Assembly (NCBI GenBank): GCA_023231005.1
Contig: JALNWG010000003.1
Location: forward strand, 1-64,000
Direction: 5' to 3'
Length of the DNA stretch: 64,000 nt
From: Bacteroidales bacterium
GTDB lineage: Bacteria; Bacteroidota; Bacteroidia; Bacteroidales; FEN-979
Shown: piece after piece, positions 11,601-20,425 of the stretch
Numbering within the stretch: position 1 is the first letter of the stretch
How the letters are laid out: every line of letters starts with the position of its first letter
The notes under the pieces: model-generated
Databases searched by the model: none
The model's input: the letters and a program-made list of their open reading frames with translations, nothing else
What the model was told of the DNA's origin: nothing
Translations under genes and position numbers: made by a program

Positions 11601-12698
11601 ATGGACCGAAAAATAATTTTATATATGATTATTGGGTTTTGCTACATCTTTTCAGCACAACGTGTTGCAGGACAAGACCCATTGTTTACTCAATTTTATA
11701 GTGCCCCTTTGTATTACAATCCGGCATTCACTGGTATTAGTTCAGGGCTTCGAGCGAGGTTTAATTATAGAAACCAATGGCCTACTCTGCCTGTAGATTA
11801 TCGTGCATATTATTTTTCTGCTGATTTGGGAGACAGAAATCTTCCCGGATCAGGAGGAATTGGATTAATGGTTAATTCTGATAATGATGGAGTTGGATTT
11901 ATTCACAACCTTGAGTTGGGATTAAATCTTGCCGTGAGAATTCCAATATCCAGCTTTCTAATTGCCCAAGTCGGAGTGAAAGCAAGTTTTAAACAAAAAT
12001 CAATTAATTGGGATGATTTTGTTGTAACAGACCAGTTAAATGAAAAATATGGAAATATTTATCAAACAGCATTTACACACCCCGATGAAAATAAGAAAAC
12101 ATTCCCGGATTTTGCTGCCGGTGGCATTCTGAGAACAACCAATGAATCAGGATCTTTTACAGGAACTTTGGGTTTTTCAGTTGACCACATGTTTCAACCA
12201 GATGAATCATTTTTACAAACGGCTAGTTCTCCATTACCGAAAAAATGGATCGGACATGCTGATGCTGTTTTTCAATTAGGAGAAAAAAGTTCTTCATCAA
12301 GTTTTAGTTCCAATGGATTCGCAGATCCACTAAAATTGAATCCAGCATTACTTTTTATTAGTCAAAACAATTTTAATACATTGGAAATAGGCATGAATCT
12401 TATGAAATTCAATGTTTATCTTGGTGGCTGGTACAAAACTACAGTAACTGGTGCTGTATCTAATATATTTGCTTTACTTGTAGGGTACAATTATCGGATT
12501 GCAGAGAACACGAGTGTCCGGTTCATGTATAGCTATGATATTCCAATTTCCGGGGCCATGATGGGAACGGGAGGTGCTCATGAAATAAGCATTGTACTTG
12601 AGTTTTCCAATATTCAGATTTTTGGTGGAAATTCAACTCCCTCTCGCTATAGATCAAGAAGTGGAAATGAAACGATGGAATGTTCTGATTTTTATTAA
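11601..12698 (+). CDS. PorP/SprF family type IX secretion-associated outer-membrane protein
   Basis: 365 residues. The N-terminal hydrophobic stretch (about 4-20) is followed by AGQDPLFTQF and PLYYNPAFTG, the start typical of the PorP/SprF family. The rest alternates short polar and aromatic strands as in an outer-membrane beta-barrel. In Flavobacterium the SprF protein is needed to deliver the giant adhesin SprB, which has the same type B tail as the gene just upstream. The gene starts 16 bases after the adhesin stop, so the two are very probably co-transcribed and this protein is the likely dedicated surface-delivery or anchoring partner. The family assignment is clear; the partnership is inferred from position. 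Confidence 0.92.
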   Translation: MDRKIILYMIIGFCYIFSAQRVAGQDPLFTQFYSAPLYYNPAFTGISSGLRARFNYRNQWPTLPVDYRAYYFSADLGDRNLPGSGGIGLMVNSDNDGVGFIHNLELGLNLAVRIPISSFLIAQVGVKASFKQKSINWDDFVVTDQLNEKYGNIYQTAFTHPDENKKTFPDFAAGGILRTTNESGSFTGTLGFSVDHMFQPDESFLQTASSPLPKKWIGHADAVFQLGEKSSSSSFSSNGFADPLKLNPALLFISQNNFNTLEIGMNLMKFNVYLGGWYKTTVTGAVSNIFALLVGYNYRIAENTSVRFMYSYDIPISGAMMGTGGAHEISIVLEFSNIQIFGGNSTPSRYRSRSGNETMECSDFY

Positions 12699-12861
12699 AG
12701 AACGCTATAAAAGTCGAATCTTTGGTTTTTCGGTAATAGATCCAATGGATGATTTACAACAGATGTATTGCTGTGGATTTCCTGAAGTTCATGTTTCTCC
12801 GTTTAATTAAACCTTAATCAAAAAAGAAAATTGACCATCATACCTCGATTTCATCAGATTA

Positions 12862-13863
12862 TCAAATTGTGAATGAAATACCCATGGTAATGGAATACAT
12901 ATAATAAGGCAGATAGAAAGTGACCTGATTACGATCGTGCTGCATATAATACCGCAGATCCATTGCAAGCCATTGTAAAATTTTGAAATTCAGGATTGCT
13001 TCTGCCGTAATGCAGGGATATGGAGTTTTAAAATCCGAAGAAACGTCATATAATGAAGTTCCCTTGAAATTACTTTTAAAAGGTTGCTGATAAGAAAACA
13101 TGATATTCATGTTAAAAATCTTCCCGAAAGTACTGTTAAAACTCAGGTACCCCGCACCTCTTATGCCATTTCGACTGGCAAATCCTGAACCTCCCGGATC
13201 CAAAACCTTGATATCGTCAGAAATGACCTTCCACTTTTGATCCGACCACCAGCCTTCATAATCCGGAGGAAGCAAGTCGTAACGATCCCACTGATACAGT
13301 AATCCCACTCCCGCTTGTATTCTGATCTTGGGAATATTCAGGATCAACGGAACAGCATATACCCCCGCCTGCCAGCGTGCATTGATTCCACGATCCTCAT
13401 CAAACTGAAACATAACAAAAGGCTCCAGGCTGATTTTTTTCATCTCCAACTTGTCATCTGAAATCTTATGCCTGAATAAATTGTTGTGTAAATAAACATA
13501 TCCATTATTATTGGTTGAACGTGTCTTCATTCCCTGAAAATTAATCACACCGGAGATCTCATACAAATTATTTGAATCAAGCAGTATCCCTGATGCTGTT
13601 GACGATAAATACAGGTATTGCTGCGCATCCTCAAGAAAATAAAAACCAAAGTAAAGATTCCCCATTGGCCGATGTATTTTCAGGGTATCGAGGCATTGCT
13701 TGTCGAACGTGCAAACTTGTCCAATGGAATTCACTTTCAAGCAGATTAAGAGTAAATAAACAAGGAGTATGCGCAAAGACCTGATGCGTATTAACGATTG
13801 GATGGTTTTTATGTAAAGTCTATATAAGATTGATGAAGTATGATCAATACGGAAGTCTAACAT
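12862..13863 (-). CDS. Putative outer-membrane beta-barrel protein, unknown function
   Basis: 333 residues from the only available ATG. Residues about 28-48 form a hydrophobic segment ending near NSIGQV, which reads as a signal peptide with an unusually long basic leader; a later alternative start is possible. The mature part has many alternating strands rich in Tyr, Trp and Phe and ends YSITMGISFTI, an amphipathic strand like those that close outer-membrane barrels. Around residues 145-175 and 225-270 the text resembles DUF481/porin-like proteins, but I do not recognise a specific family. It stands alone: convergent with the PorP-like gene (163 bases between stops) and divergent from the 14162 gene. 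No substrate can be proposed. Confidence 0.7.
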   Translation of the reverse strand: MLDFRIDHTSSILYRLYIKTIQSLIRIRSLRILLVYLLLICLKVNSIGQVCTFDKQCLDTLKIHRPMGNLYFGFYFLEDAQQYLYLSSTASGILLDSNNLYEISGVINFQGMKTRSTNNNGYVYLHNNLFRHKISDDKLEMKKISLEPFVMFQFDEDRGINARWQAGVYAVPLILNIPKIRIQAGVGLLYQWDRYDLLPPDYEGWWSDQKWKVISDDIKVLDPGGSGFASRNGIRGAGYLSFNSTFGKIFNMNIMFSYQQPFKSNFKGTSLYDVSSDFKTPYPCITAEAILNFKILQWLAMDLRYYMQHDRNQVTFYLPYYMYSITMGISFTI

Positions 13864-14161
13864 TCAAAATTATGATTACCAAGTAAAATTAAAAATTTTC
13901 TACTAGTTTATATACTACTCTGATGAAATATCTATTTGAAAAGAGAAAAAGTATTTTTTGTAAAATACTTGCAATCTGTTTTTTAAATATTTAATTTCGA
14001 TGCAAAGTTTTGTGTGATATCTATAAATTATTACCTAATGATTTGTTTGTAAGATATTTAACTATTTATAGATTTCACCCATTAGAAAGAGGAAGATTTT
14101 GATTGAATATCAATAGATATATATTTTTCCGACATTAGTTATTTACCTAAATCTTTCAATT
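13864..14161. other. AT-rich divergent intergenic region
   Basis: About 298 bases between two divergent genes, very AT-rich, with no convincing coding potential on either strand. It must hold promoters for both neighbours; the only match to the Bacteroidota pattern I can point to is at 14098-14127 for the plus-strand gene. Confidence 0.6.
14098..14127 (+). promoter_or_regulatory. Candidate Bacteroidota promoter for the 14162 surface protein
   Basis: TTTG at 14098-14101, an 18-base spacer, then TAtaTTTt at 14120-14127 (one mismatch to TAnnTTTG). A start of transcription about 7 bases on would give a leader of roughly 28 bases before the ATG. In such AT-rich sequence the match could be chance. 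Confidence 0.35.
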
Positions 14162-17100
14162 ATGAAAAAAATTTTACTCTTTCTTTTCGCAATGTTAGCA
14201 TCAAGTGGGTTATTTTCCCAGATTGTCCTGCTCAATGAGAACATGGACAGCTATGCTACCAATAGTTTTTTGGGCGTTGATAATCCAACCTGGTTCACAA
14301 CCTGGTCAAATCTGCCGGGGAGTGGCGAAGATGCTCAAATTTTGACAAACTTTGCTCATAGTGGAACAAAAGCAGCCTCGGCAGATCTTACAGGTGGACA
14401 AACCGACTGTATTCTTAAGCTCGGAAATAAAACAACCGAAAGATATGAGGTAAAATGGTGGATGTACGTTGAAACCAACAAATGTGCTTATTATAACTTC
14501 CAGCACTTCGAAACTCCGGGCATTGAATGGGCCTTTGAAATTTATTTTCGTACGAATGGCGCTATCCATTTATATGCAGGCGGCAATACCATCAATGGAA
14601 CTTATCCAAAAGCTACCTGGTTCGAAGTAAAGCAGATTATTAAATTAGATGTTGATAGCATTTATTTATACATTAACGGGGCCTTGTTAAATTCCTGGCC
14701 ATTCCATTGGACGAATTCATCAACGACAGGAACTAACCAACTAGGCGCTGTTGATCTTTTTGCCGGTGAAGAATCAGGTTCGGGAGAAACTCCGGGATTT
14801 TATTTTGACGATGTAGTCTATAGTCAACTTGGAACCCTTGCCCCAACTGTGGTAACTATGCCAGCGACAGCAGTAGCCAGCGTTACTGCAACATTGAATG
14901 GAACCGTGAATGCCAATATTCAATCTACAACAGTGTCTTTCGAATATGGATTGACCACAGCTTATGGAACTGTTGTAGCGGGAGTTCCGGGAACCGTTAC
15001 TGGAAATACCACAACCCCTGTTTCTGCTAATCTAACAGGATTATTACCTGGAGCCACTTACCATTACAGGGTTCGCGGAGTAAATTCCAATGGAAACACC
15101 AATGGCTTAGATATGACTTTTACCACGGCACCGATCCTTCCTGTCGCAATCACCACCGCTGCCACCAGCGTTACCAGTACAGGTGCTACACTTAATGGTA
15201 CAGTGGATGCGGGAGGAGCTCCTACCACAGTAACTTTTGACTATGGACTAACATCTGCTTATGGAACGACTGTCGCGGGAACTCCGAATACAGTTACCGG
15301 TAATGGGGCAACACCGGTTAGTGCAACCATTACTGGTCTTACAGTAAATACCACGTATCATTACAGAGTCAAAAGCATTAACAGTGTGGGCACGGGTAAC
15401 GGGCTGGATATGACATTCCTCACAACCAGTTGCCCGATGCCTAGTCCAGCCGGAGTAATCACCGGACCCGCCAATGCTTGTGGCAACAGTATCGGAAACG
15501 TATATTCCGTTCCTCCGATTGCCAATGCCACCGGGTATATCTGGACCGTTCCAACAGGATCAACGATCACTTCAGGTGCCAATACCAACAGCATTACCGT
15601 CACCCTCGGAACTACGTCAGGAAATGTATCGGTAATGGGGACAAACTCATGCGGCAACGGCAGCAGTTCAATAAAAGCCATTTCCGTGAGCCCTGCACCA
15701 ACCCCGACAATTTCCGGAAACTCTTTGCTGTGCCAGGGTTTAACCAATGTGGTGTATACAACCCAATCAGGAATGACAAATTATGTGTGGACGGTTTCTT
15801 CGGGAGGAATTATTACTGCCGGGGGAACGGCAACCAGCAACACCGTTACCATCACCTGGTCGGGTTCTGGAGCTCAAACCGTGTCGGTCAATTACACTAA
15901 CGCCAGCGGATGCTCTGCTCCCGCAGCGGTTAGCTTCCCGGTGACCGTTAATCCAGCTCCTGTACCAACTATTGGAAGTACCAATGATCCTTGTGTTAAT
16001 ACAACAAATAACACTTATTTCACTGAAAGTGGAATGAACAATTATGTTTGGAACATTTCTACCGGAGGGGTTATTACTTCCGGATCCGGAACAAATACGA
16101 CTCATGTAAGTTGGAATGTCGCCGGTATGCAGTGGATCAGCGTCAGCTATACCAATACTTTTAATTGTGCGGCAACAACAGCCACCCAATTACCAGTCTT
16201 CGTGAACCCGGTTCCTGGTGTAGCCGGACCCATTACGGGAATAACTACCATCTGTGCTGGAACAAATGGTGTTGCTTATTCCTGCGAAGAAATATTCAAT
16301 GCTACTTCTTACACCTGGACTTTACCAGCCGGGGCCACCATTGCTACAGGTGCCGGAACCAAAAACATTACAGTGAATTATAGTGCTACCGCAGTTTCCG
16401 GAAATATCACTGTGGCCGGTACCAATAATTGTGGAAATGGGCAAGATTCTCCCCCATTCCCCGTAACTGTAAACCCGTTACCTTCTGTTGCCGGAACAAT
16501 TACTGGTCCTGTTTCAATATGTGCTGGAGCAACCGGGGTCTCCTATAGTGTTAATGCCATTCCTAATGCAAATACTTACGTATGGACGGTTCCTTCCGGA
16601 GCCATCATCACGGCAGGCAGTACCTCCAGAAGCATTTTGGTGACCTTCGGATCATCTCCTGCTACCGGCGCTTTTACGGTGAAGGGAGTCAATGCCTGCG
16701 GTGACGGTGCCGTTTCACCCGACTATAATGTAACAGTAAACGAAATCCCTGCTGCACCCGAAATAACTGCCGTAGGCCCGGTACTTACAAGCAGCGCTTC
16801 AACCGGAAACCAATGGTATTATGGAGGAGTTGCCATTGCGGGCGCTACCAACCAAACCTATACGGTAACCAACAATACCGGTTATTATTGGTGTGTGGTA
16901 ACCCTTAACGGATGCGCTTCTCCAATTTCGAATAAGATCTGGATCGAGGTGGTGGGAATCGAAGAGTTGCCTGCTTCTGCTTCTTTCTCTGTTTATCCAG
17001 TACCCAATGACGGACTTTTCACTGCCACTATTCAATATCCGGTTGAAACCACCTTTACCATCATGATCTACAACCAGATCGGATCCAAAATCTTTGAATT

Positions 17101-17233
17101 CAGGGATGTGAAGACTACAGGTGGACAATACCAGAAAACCATCGACCTCAGACCAATACCCACCGGAATCTATTCCGTGGTATTCCTGAACAGTGAGTCC
17201 AAGGTCATCCGGAAAATACTTGTGAACAAATAA
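14162..17233 (+). CDS. Secreted multidomain protein with T9SS type A sorting tail
   Basis: 1,023 residues. Signal peptide at 1-20 (MKKILLFLFAMLASSGLFSQ). Residues about 22-222 look like a laminin-G/concanavalin-like beta-sandwich, a fold often used for carbohydrate or surface binding. Two fibronectin type III-like repeats follow (about 229-325 and 329-421, each with ATLNGTV and TYHYRV motifs), then about five PKD-like Ig modules with the pattern CAG...Y-W-(L/V)P-G and NNCG, and a shorter Ig-like module. The last 80 residues (FSVYPVPNDGLF ... PTGIYSVVFLNSES) form a Por-secretion-tail, the type A signal for export by the type IX system. No catalytic motif is seen; the protein is probably an adhesin or binding protein at the surface. 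A strong terminator follows the stop, so the gene is probably monocistronic. Confidence 0.9.
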   Translation: MKKILLFLFAMLASSGLFSQIVLLNENMDSYATNSFLGVDNPTWFTTWSNLPGSGEDAQILTNFAHSGTKAASADLTGGQTDCILKLGNKTTERYEVKWWMYVETNKCAYYNFQHFETPGIEWAFEIYFRTNGAIHLYAGGNTINGTYPKATWFEVKQIIKLDVDSIYLYINGALLNSWPFHWTNSSTTGTNQLGAVDLFAGEESGSGETPGFYFDDVVYSQLGTLAPTVVTMPATAVASVTATLNGTVNANIQSTTVSFEYGLTTAYGTVVAGVPGTVTGNTTTPVSANLTGLLPGATYHYRVRGVNSNGNTNGLDMTFTTAPILPVAITTAATSVTSTGATLNGTVDAGGAPTTVTFDYGLTSAYGTTVAGTPNTVTGNGATPVSATITGLTVNTTYHYRVKSINSVGTGNGLDMTFLTTSCPMPSPAGVITGPANACGNSIGNVYSVPPIANATGYIWTVPTGSTITSGANTNSITVTLGTTSGNVSVMGTNSCGNGSSSIKAISVSPAPTPTISGNSLLCQGLTNVVYTTQSGMTNYVWTVSSGGIITAGGTATSNTVTITWSGSGAQTVSVNYTNASGCSAPAAVSFPVTVNPAPVPTIGSTNDPCVNTTNNTYFTESGMNNYVWNISTGGVITSGSGTNTTHVSWNVAGMQWISVSYTNTFNCAATTATQLPVFVNPVPGVAGPITGITTICAGTNGVAYSCEEIFNATSYTWTLPAGATIATGAGTKNITVNYSATAVSGNITVAGTNNCGNGQDSPPFPVTVNPLPSVAGTITGPVSICAGATGVSYSVNAIPNANTYVWTVPSGAIITAGSTSRSILVTFGSSPATGAFTVKGVNACGDGAVSPDYNVTVNEIPAAPEITAVGPVLTSSASTGNQWYYGGVAIAGATNQTYTVTNNTGYYWCVVTLNGCASPISNKIWIEVVGIEELPASASFSVYPVPNDGLFTATIQYPVETTFTIMIYNQIGSKIFEFRDVKTTGGQYQKTIDLRPIPTGIYSVVFLNSESKVIRKILVNK

Positions 17234-17237
17234 CTCC

Positions 17238-17265
17238 TAATTCCTAATTCTTAATTCCTAATTCC
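17238..17265 (+). repeat. 7-bp tandem repeat, four units of TAATTCC
   Basis: Four adjacent heptamers, three TAATTCC and one TAATTCT, begin five bases after the stop of the 14162 gene and end just before its terminator. A partial fifth unit (TAACT) follows. Confidence 0.9.
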
Positions 17266-17270
17266 TAACT

Positions 17271-17308
17271 AAAAAGAGGCTTCCAATTTTGGGGCCTCTT
17301 TTTTTTTG
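17271..17308 (+). terminator. Rho-independent terminator of the 14162 gene
   Basis: Stem AAAGAGGC (17273-17280) pairs with GCCTCTTT (17294-17301) across a 13-base loop and runs into a T tract of about nine bases. Confidence 0.88.
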
Positions 17309-17379
17309 CTTTATCCACATCTAAGAATTGTAACAGAAAAGGAAAAAGCAACAACGGGGAACCAACTATTTTTTGTACA

Positions 17380-17425
17380 CAACAAACAGCCACTTACAGA
17401 GATACATGTAAGTGGCTGTTTGTTG
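17380..17425 (-). terminator. Long perfect hairpin downstream of tRNA-Val
   Basis: Bases 17380-17397 and 17408-17425 form a perfect 18-bp stem with a 10-base loop. On the minus strand it begins four bases after the tRNA discriminator base, and its 3' arm ends in a T-rich TGTTTGTTG, so it probably ends tRNA transcription. The lack of a pure T tract after the stem makes the terminator call less certain than the hairpin itself. Confidence 0.7.
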
Positions 17426-17428
17426 AAG

Positions 17429-17503
17429 TGGGACGTGCAGGATTCGAACCAGCGACCTCATGCGTGTGAAGCATGCGCTCTGAACCAACTGAGCTAACGT
17501 CCC
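17429..17503 (-). tRNA. tRNA-Val (anticodon CAC)
   Basis: Minus-strand cloverleaf of 75 bases without an encoded CCA. Acceptor GGGACGT pairs with ACGTCCC, discriminator A. The D stem is GCTC/GAGC. The anticodon stem CATGC/GCATG frames the loop TTCACAC, giving anticodon CAC (Val, codon GUG). The T loop is TTCGAAT. The T stem GCTGG/CCTGC has a U-U mismatch at its middle pair (51-63), which is unusual. A TAnnTTTG promoter sits just upstream and a long hairpin just downstream, so it appears to be a single-gene unit. Confidence 0.93.
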
Positions 17504-17510
17504 GACACGA

Positions 17511-17539
17511 CAAAGGTAAGAAAAGATTTTTTCAACCAA
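17511..17539 (-). promoter_or_regulatory. Promoter of tRNA-Val
   Basis: On the minus strand: TTG at 17539-17537, an 18-base spacer, and a perfect TAccTTTG at 17518-17511. The expected transcription start (about 7 bases on) falls at the first base of the tRNA. Confidence 0.7.
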
Positions 17540-17580
17540 CGTATTACCTTTTGCCCCTTTTCCTGATTAAGTAGAAAACT

Positions 17581-19776
17581 ATGAAATCTATGAAAAAGTT
17601 GGTTTTAGTCTCATTATTGCTCCTGCTCTCAGGTTATTGTGGGTGGGGACAAGTCAATATCGTGAATGAAAACATCCAGAACTGGACAAATCAGGGCTCT
17701 TATGGAAATTATTTACAAAGCATCCCTGTTGAAGGAGGAAGTGGCAATGTAGTCATGACCGATTGCCTGATCCAAAATGGTGCCTCTGCCACCGGAACCT
17801 GTTCAGCCGGAAGGGTCCAGATAAAAGCGCTTACCGGAAAAGTGGAATTCCCGGAAATCAGTTCAATAAAAACTGCTGAGTTCCATTTTGCTGCAGGGGC
17901 TGCAGGGCGTTCAGTGAAATTGCAAAAAAATGATGGAGCCGGTGGATGGGTCGATTTAACAACCTTTACCGGAATCGGAACAACCGGAGCAACCTTTACA
18001 TTTAGTATCAATCAAAATTCTGCTATTACGCTTCGCTTAACTTCTGCAAGTAATACGGTTTATCTTCATGACATTATTTTTAATACCCAGTACTTTAATT
18101 CGGCTTCATCTGGCAGTATAGAATTGATTACAAGTTGGGGAACAAAGAGTAATGGAACGGGAACCAATCCTGCAAACTTCATTTCCAGCGGTCAGATTTT
18201 TACCATCATAAACAATGCAACTCCTACAATCGGAGCCGACTGGATTGTTTCTGGTGCTGAATCAAAAATAGTGGTAGGTAATGGTATCAATAGTTGTGCG
18301 TTTTCTTCCGGGATACATAACATTACAACACAAAACCTGGAAATCAAAACCAATGCATCCTTAACGCTGAACAGCGACGCTACCGGAACCGGTTCGTTGA
18401 TTGTTAATGGCACCGTTTCCGGCAACATCACCACCCAGCGATATATTCCCGATGGCACATATTGGCATTATGTTTCTGCCCCCGTGCATGGGCAGACCAT
18501 TGACGACTCCTGGATGTCGGCCAACGACATTGATAAACCTTCAATTGCTTACCAGTTTTTTCGTTTCGATGAACCCCTCAACTATTGGATCATCTATGGC
18601 TCTACCGGCTCTCCTGCAGCTTTTGGCGATGGATCTTTTAGCGATGCCAGGGGATATATCCTGAAGCGCTCTTCGGCAGGAGTGGTATCATTTACCGGAA
18701 CCGTCCTTCCCGGCCCGGTAGAATATATGGCTACTTTGAACAGTGAAACCGGGGGAGGGTACAATTTGGTGGGAAATCCGTTTCCATCTTCAATCGGTAT
18801 CACTGCTGCTGCAACAAGTACAGAAAATTTTTTAGACATCAATGATGCAGTTCTCGACCCCAACTACAAGGCTTTGTTTATCTGGGATGAACAAACAGGT
18901 TATTCCAATAAAAGAGATGATTATAAAATAATCAGTAATGGGGAATTAAGCGGTTACACCCGGATCGGCCAGAATTATATACAACCCGGGCAAGCCTTTA
19001 TGATAAAGTCAGCATCAACAGACATTCTCCGTTTTACCAATGGGATGCGGCAACATGCCTCTGAACCCTACCACAAAATTGGTAAATCCTGGTCCATATT
19101 TGAACTTGGAATTAATGGGAATAACCTTGGAAACACCACTATGATTGGATTTCATGAAGGAATGACCAAAGGATTGGATCCTTCCTATGATGTAGGGAAG
19201 TTGAAGGGAAACCCCGATATTGCGCTGTATACGCGTTTAATAGAAGACAATGGCATTGATTTTGCCATTCAATGCCTTCCGCCGTTCATGGAATCTTATT
19301 CCATTGCAATAGGTATTGAAACAACAATACCCGGCGAATATGTCCTAGAGTCATTAAACTTAAGTCTTCCCGATTCTGTCGGGGTTTATTTGGAAGACCT
19401 GGAAACAAAACAGATCATCAATTTCCGGACCAATAGTAAATATCCTTTTGTTATTTCACAAGCAGGTGTCATCGACAACCGGTTTCTGCTTCATTTTATC
19501 CGTGTAGCGCTTGGAGTTCAGGAAAAAGAGCAGAAAATAATCCACTTCTATTTCTGGGAAAACAAGATAACGATCAAGATGCCGGAAGGCAACAATTCGC
19601 AAATCAACGGACAACTCAGGGTATTGGATATCTCGGGAAAAATTTTGATCAATAAATCCATAGAAATTTTTGGGAAACTCTCAATTCCATTGTATTTACC
19701 CATGGGATATTATCTTGTTCAGATAGTTACCCCGGGTTATTCTCTGAATGAAAAAATATTTATTCACCACAAATAA
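17581..19776 (+). CDS. Secreted protein with degenerate T9SS type A tail
   Basis: 731 residues. The signal peptide ends near GYCGWGQ (about residue 23). Residues 25-180 form a beta-rich domain (NIVNENIQNWTNQG ... VYLHDIIF) resembling carbohydrate-binding-like sandwiches in other Bacteroidota surface proteins. A middle part holds repeated segments such as YNLVGNPFPSSI and YTRIGQNYIQPGQAFMI, a pattern I know from many T9SS cargo proteins upstream of the tail. The last 80 residues (LRVLDISGKIL ... PMGYYLVQI) match the Por-secretion-tail but lack the usual NP-P start. A possible -7 element, TAccTTTt, lies at 17545-17552. The next gene, a 78-residue membrane peptide, starts 9 bases after the stop, suggesting co-expression. 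No enzymatic motif is visible. Confidence 0.82.
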   Translation: MKSMKKLVLVSLLLLLSGYCGWGQVNIVNENIQNWTNQGSYGNYLQSIPVEGGSGNVVMTDCLIQNGASATGTCSAGRVQIKALTGKVEFPEISSIKTAEFHFAAGAAGRSVKLQKNDGAGGWVDLTTFTGIGTTGATFTFSINQNSAITLRLTSASNTVYLHDIIFNTQYFNSASSGSIELITSWGTKSNGTGTNPANFISSGQIFTIINNATPTIGADWIVSGAESKIVVGNGINSCAFSSGIHNITTQNLEIKTNASLTLNSDATGTGSLIVNGTVSGNITTQRYIPDGTYWHYVSAPVHGQTIDDSWMSANDIDKPSIAYQFFRFDEPLNYWIIYGSTGSPAAFGDGSFSDARGYILKRSSAGVVSFTGTVLPGPVEYMATLNSETGGGYNLVGNPFPSSIGITAAATSTENFLDINDAVLDPNYKALFIWDEQTGYSNKRDDYKIISNGELSGYTRIGQNYIQPGQAFMIKSASTDILRFTNGMRQHASEPYHKIGKSWSIFELGINGNNLGNTTMIGFHEGMTKGLDPSYDVGKLKGNPDIALYTRLIEDNGIDFAIQCLPPFMESYSIAIGIETTIPGEYVLESLNLSLPDSVGVYLEDLETKQIINFRTNSKYPFVISQAGVIDNRFLLHFIRVALGVQEKEQKIIHFYFWENKITIKMPEGNNSQINGQLRVLDISGKILINKSIEIFGKLSIPLYLPMGYYLVQIVTPGYSLNEKIFIHHK

Positions 19777-19785
19777 TTCTAAATC

Positions 19786-20022
19786 ATGAAAAACTACATC
19801 AAAAAAACCGGAATTTTATTCGTCTTGTTCTTAGGGTTCATTCAAATGAGTATTGCCGATCCACCTGGCCCACCACCTCCTCCCGATCATGGTTCTTCAG
19901 GAAACACTCCTGCAGGTGCCCCTATTGATGGTGGCCTTGGAATTCTCCTCGCTATGGGTGCAAGTTATGGCGGAGTAAAACTTTATAAATTCCGAAATAA
20001 AAATAAAGGAGAAGAAATTTAA
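19786..20022 (+). CDS. Small exported membrane peptide with PIDGGLG motif
   Basis: 78 residues. Residues 1-24 are a signal peptide (basic NYIKK, then LFVLFLGFIQM, cleavage likely after IA). Next comes a Pro/Gly spacer DPPGPPPPPDHG, then APIDGGLG, a short glycine-rich hydrophobic segment (about 51-66) and a basic tail KLYKFRNKNKGEE. I recognise this layout (Pro/Gly linker, PIDGG, short helix, basic end) from other Bacteroidota small proteins; its role is not known to me. The architecture of motif, helix and basic end resembles processed sorting signals such as PEP-CTERM, but no processing enzyme is seen here. It lies 9 bases after the 17581 gene and ends 1 base before a convergent gene, so it is probably expressed with the upstream surface protein. 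Confidence 0.75.
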   Translation: MKNYIKKTGILFVLFLGFIQMSIADPPGPPPPPDHGSSGNTPAGAPIDGGLGILLAMGASYGGVKLYKFRNKNKGEEI

Positions 20023-20023
20023 C

Positions 20024-20425
20024 TTACCGGATGAAATTTTGTAATGTTTCCACCATTAAGATTCGGTCTAAAGGTTTGGGAAGGTAGGCGGCAAAACCGG
20101 CATTCATGATTCGTTCCTGGTCGTGGGGCATGGCATAAGCAGTTTCTGCGATAAAAGGAGTTTTCCTATAGGCAGGAAAGGTTTTCAGAATATTTTCTTT
20201 TAACGTAAGGCCACTCCATGGATAAGGAAGGTTGATGTCCATCAGAAACAGATCGAACAACTGCCCCGATTTGTTCCACTCATCGAGTAATCGTAAGGCT
20301 GCATCACCATCCAGCACCACAGTTGGGCAGAATAATCCCCGTAGCCAGATTTGTAGAATTGTTACCGTGGCAATGTCATCTTCTACAATTAATACTTCAG
20401 GAAGACATAAATGGTTGGTTGTCAT
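20024..20425 (-). CDS. Stand-alone response regulator receiver (REC) protein
   Basis: 133 residues forming one CheY-like receiver domain and nothing else. The acidic pair E15-D16-D17, phospho-acceptor D63 (FLMDINLP), T95 (AETAYA) and K117 (YLPKPLD) are all in place, so it should accept phosphate. There is no output domain; such proteins pass phosphate on or act by protein contact. Its start overlaps the 3' end of the upstream REC/HisKA-like gene by 29 bases, pointing to translational coupling and a shared function. Together they resemble a hybrid kinase split in two and missing its ATPase part. The cognate kinase is not in the window. Confidence 0.9.
   Translation of the reverse strand: MTTNHLCLPEVLIVEDDIATVTILQIWLRGLFCPTVVLDGDAALRLLDEWNKSGQLFDLFLMDINLPYPWSGLTLKENILKTFPAYRKTPFIAETAYAMPHDQERIMNAGFAAYLPKPLDRILMVETLQNFIR

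Noticed and set aside
12592..12810. 72-codon plus-strand frame overlapping the end of the PorP-like gene
   Set aside because: It mostly overlaps the PorP-like frame out of phase, and the free part has no recognisable features.
15361..16189. Several 128-140-codon open frames on both strands inside the 14162 surface protein
   Set aside because: They mirror the Ig-like repeats in other frames; the plus-strand 1,023-residue frame has signal peptide, domains and tail.
17311..17319. Perfect DnaA box TTATCCACA
   Set aside because: A single copy with no cluster around it, beside a terminator; too little to call an origin.
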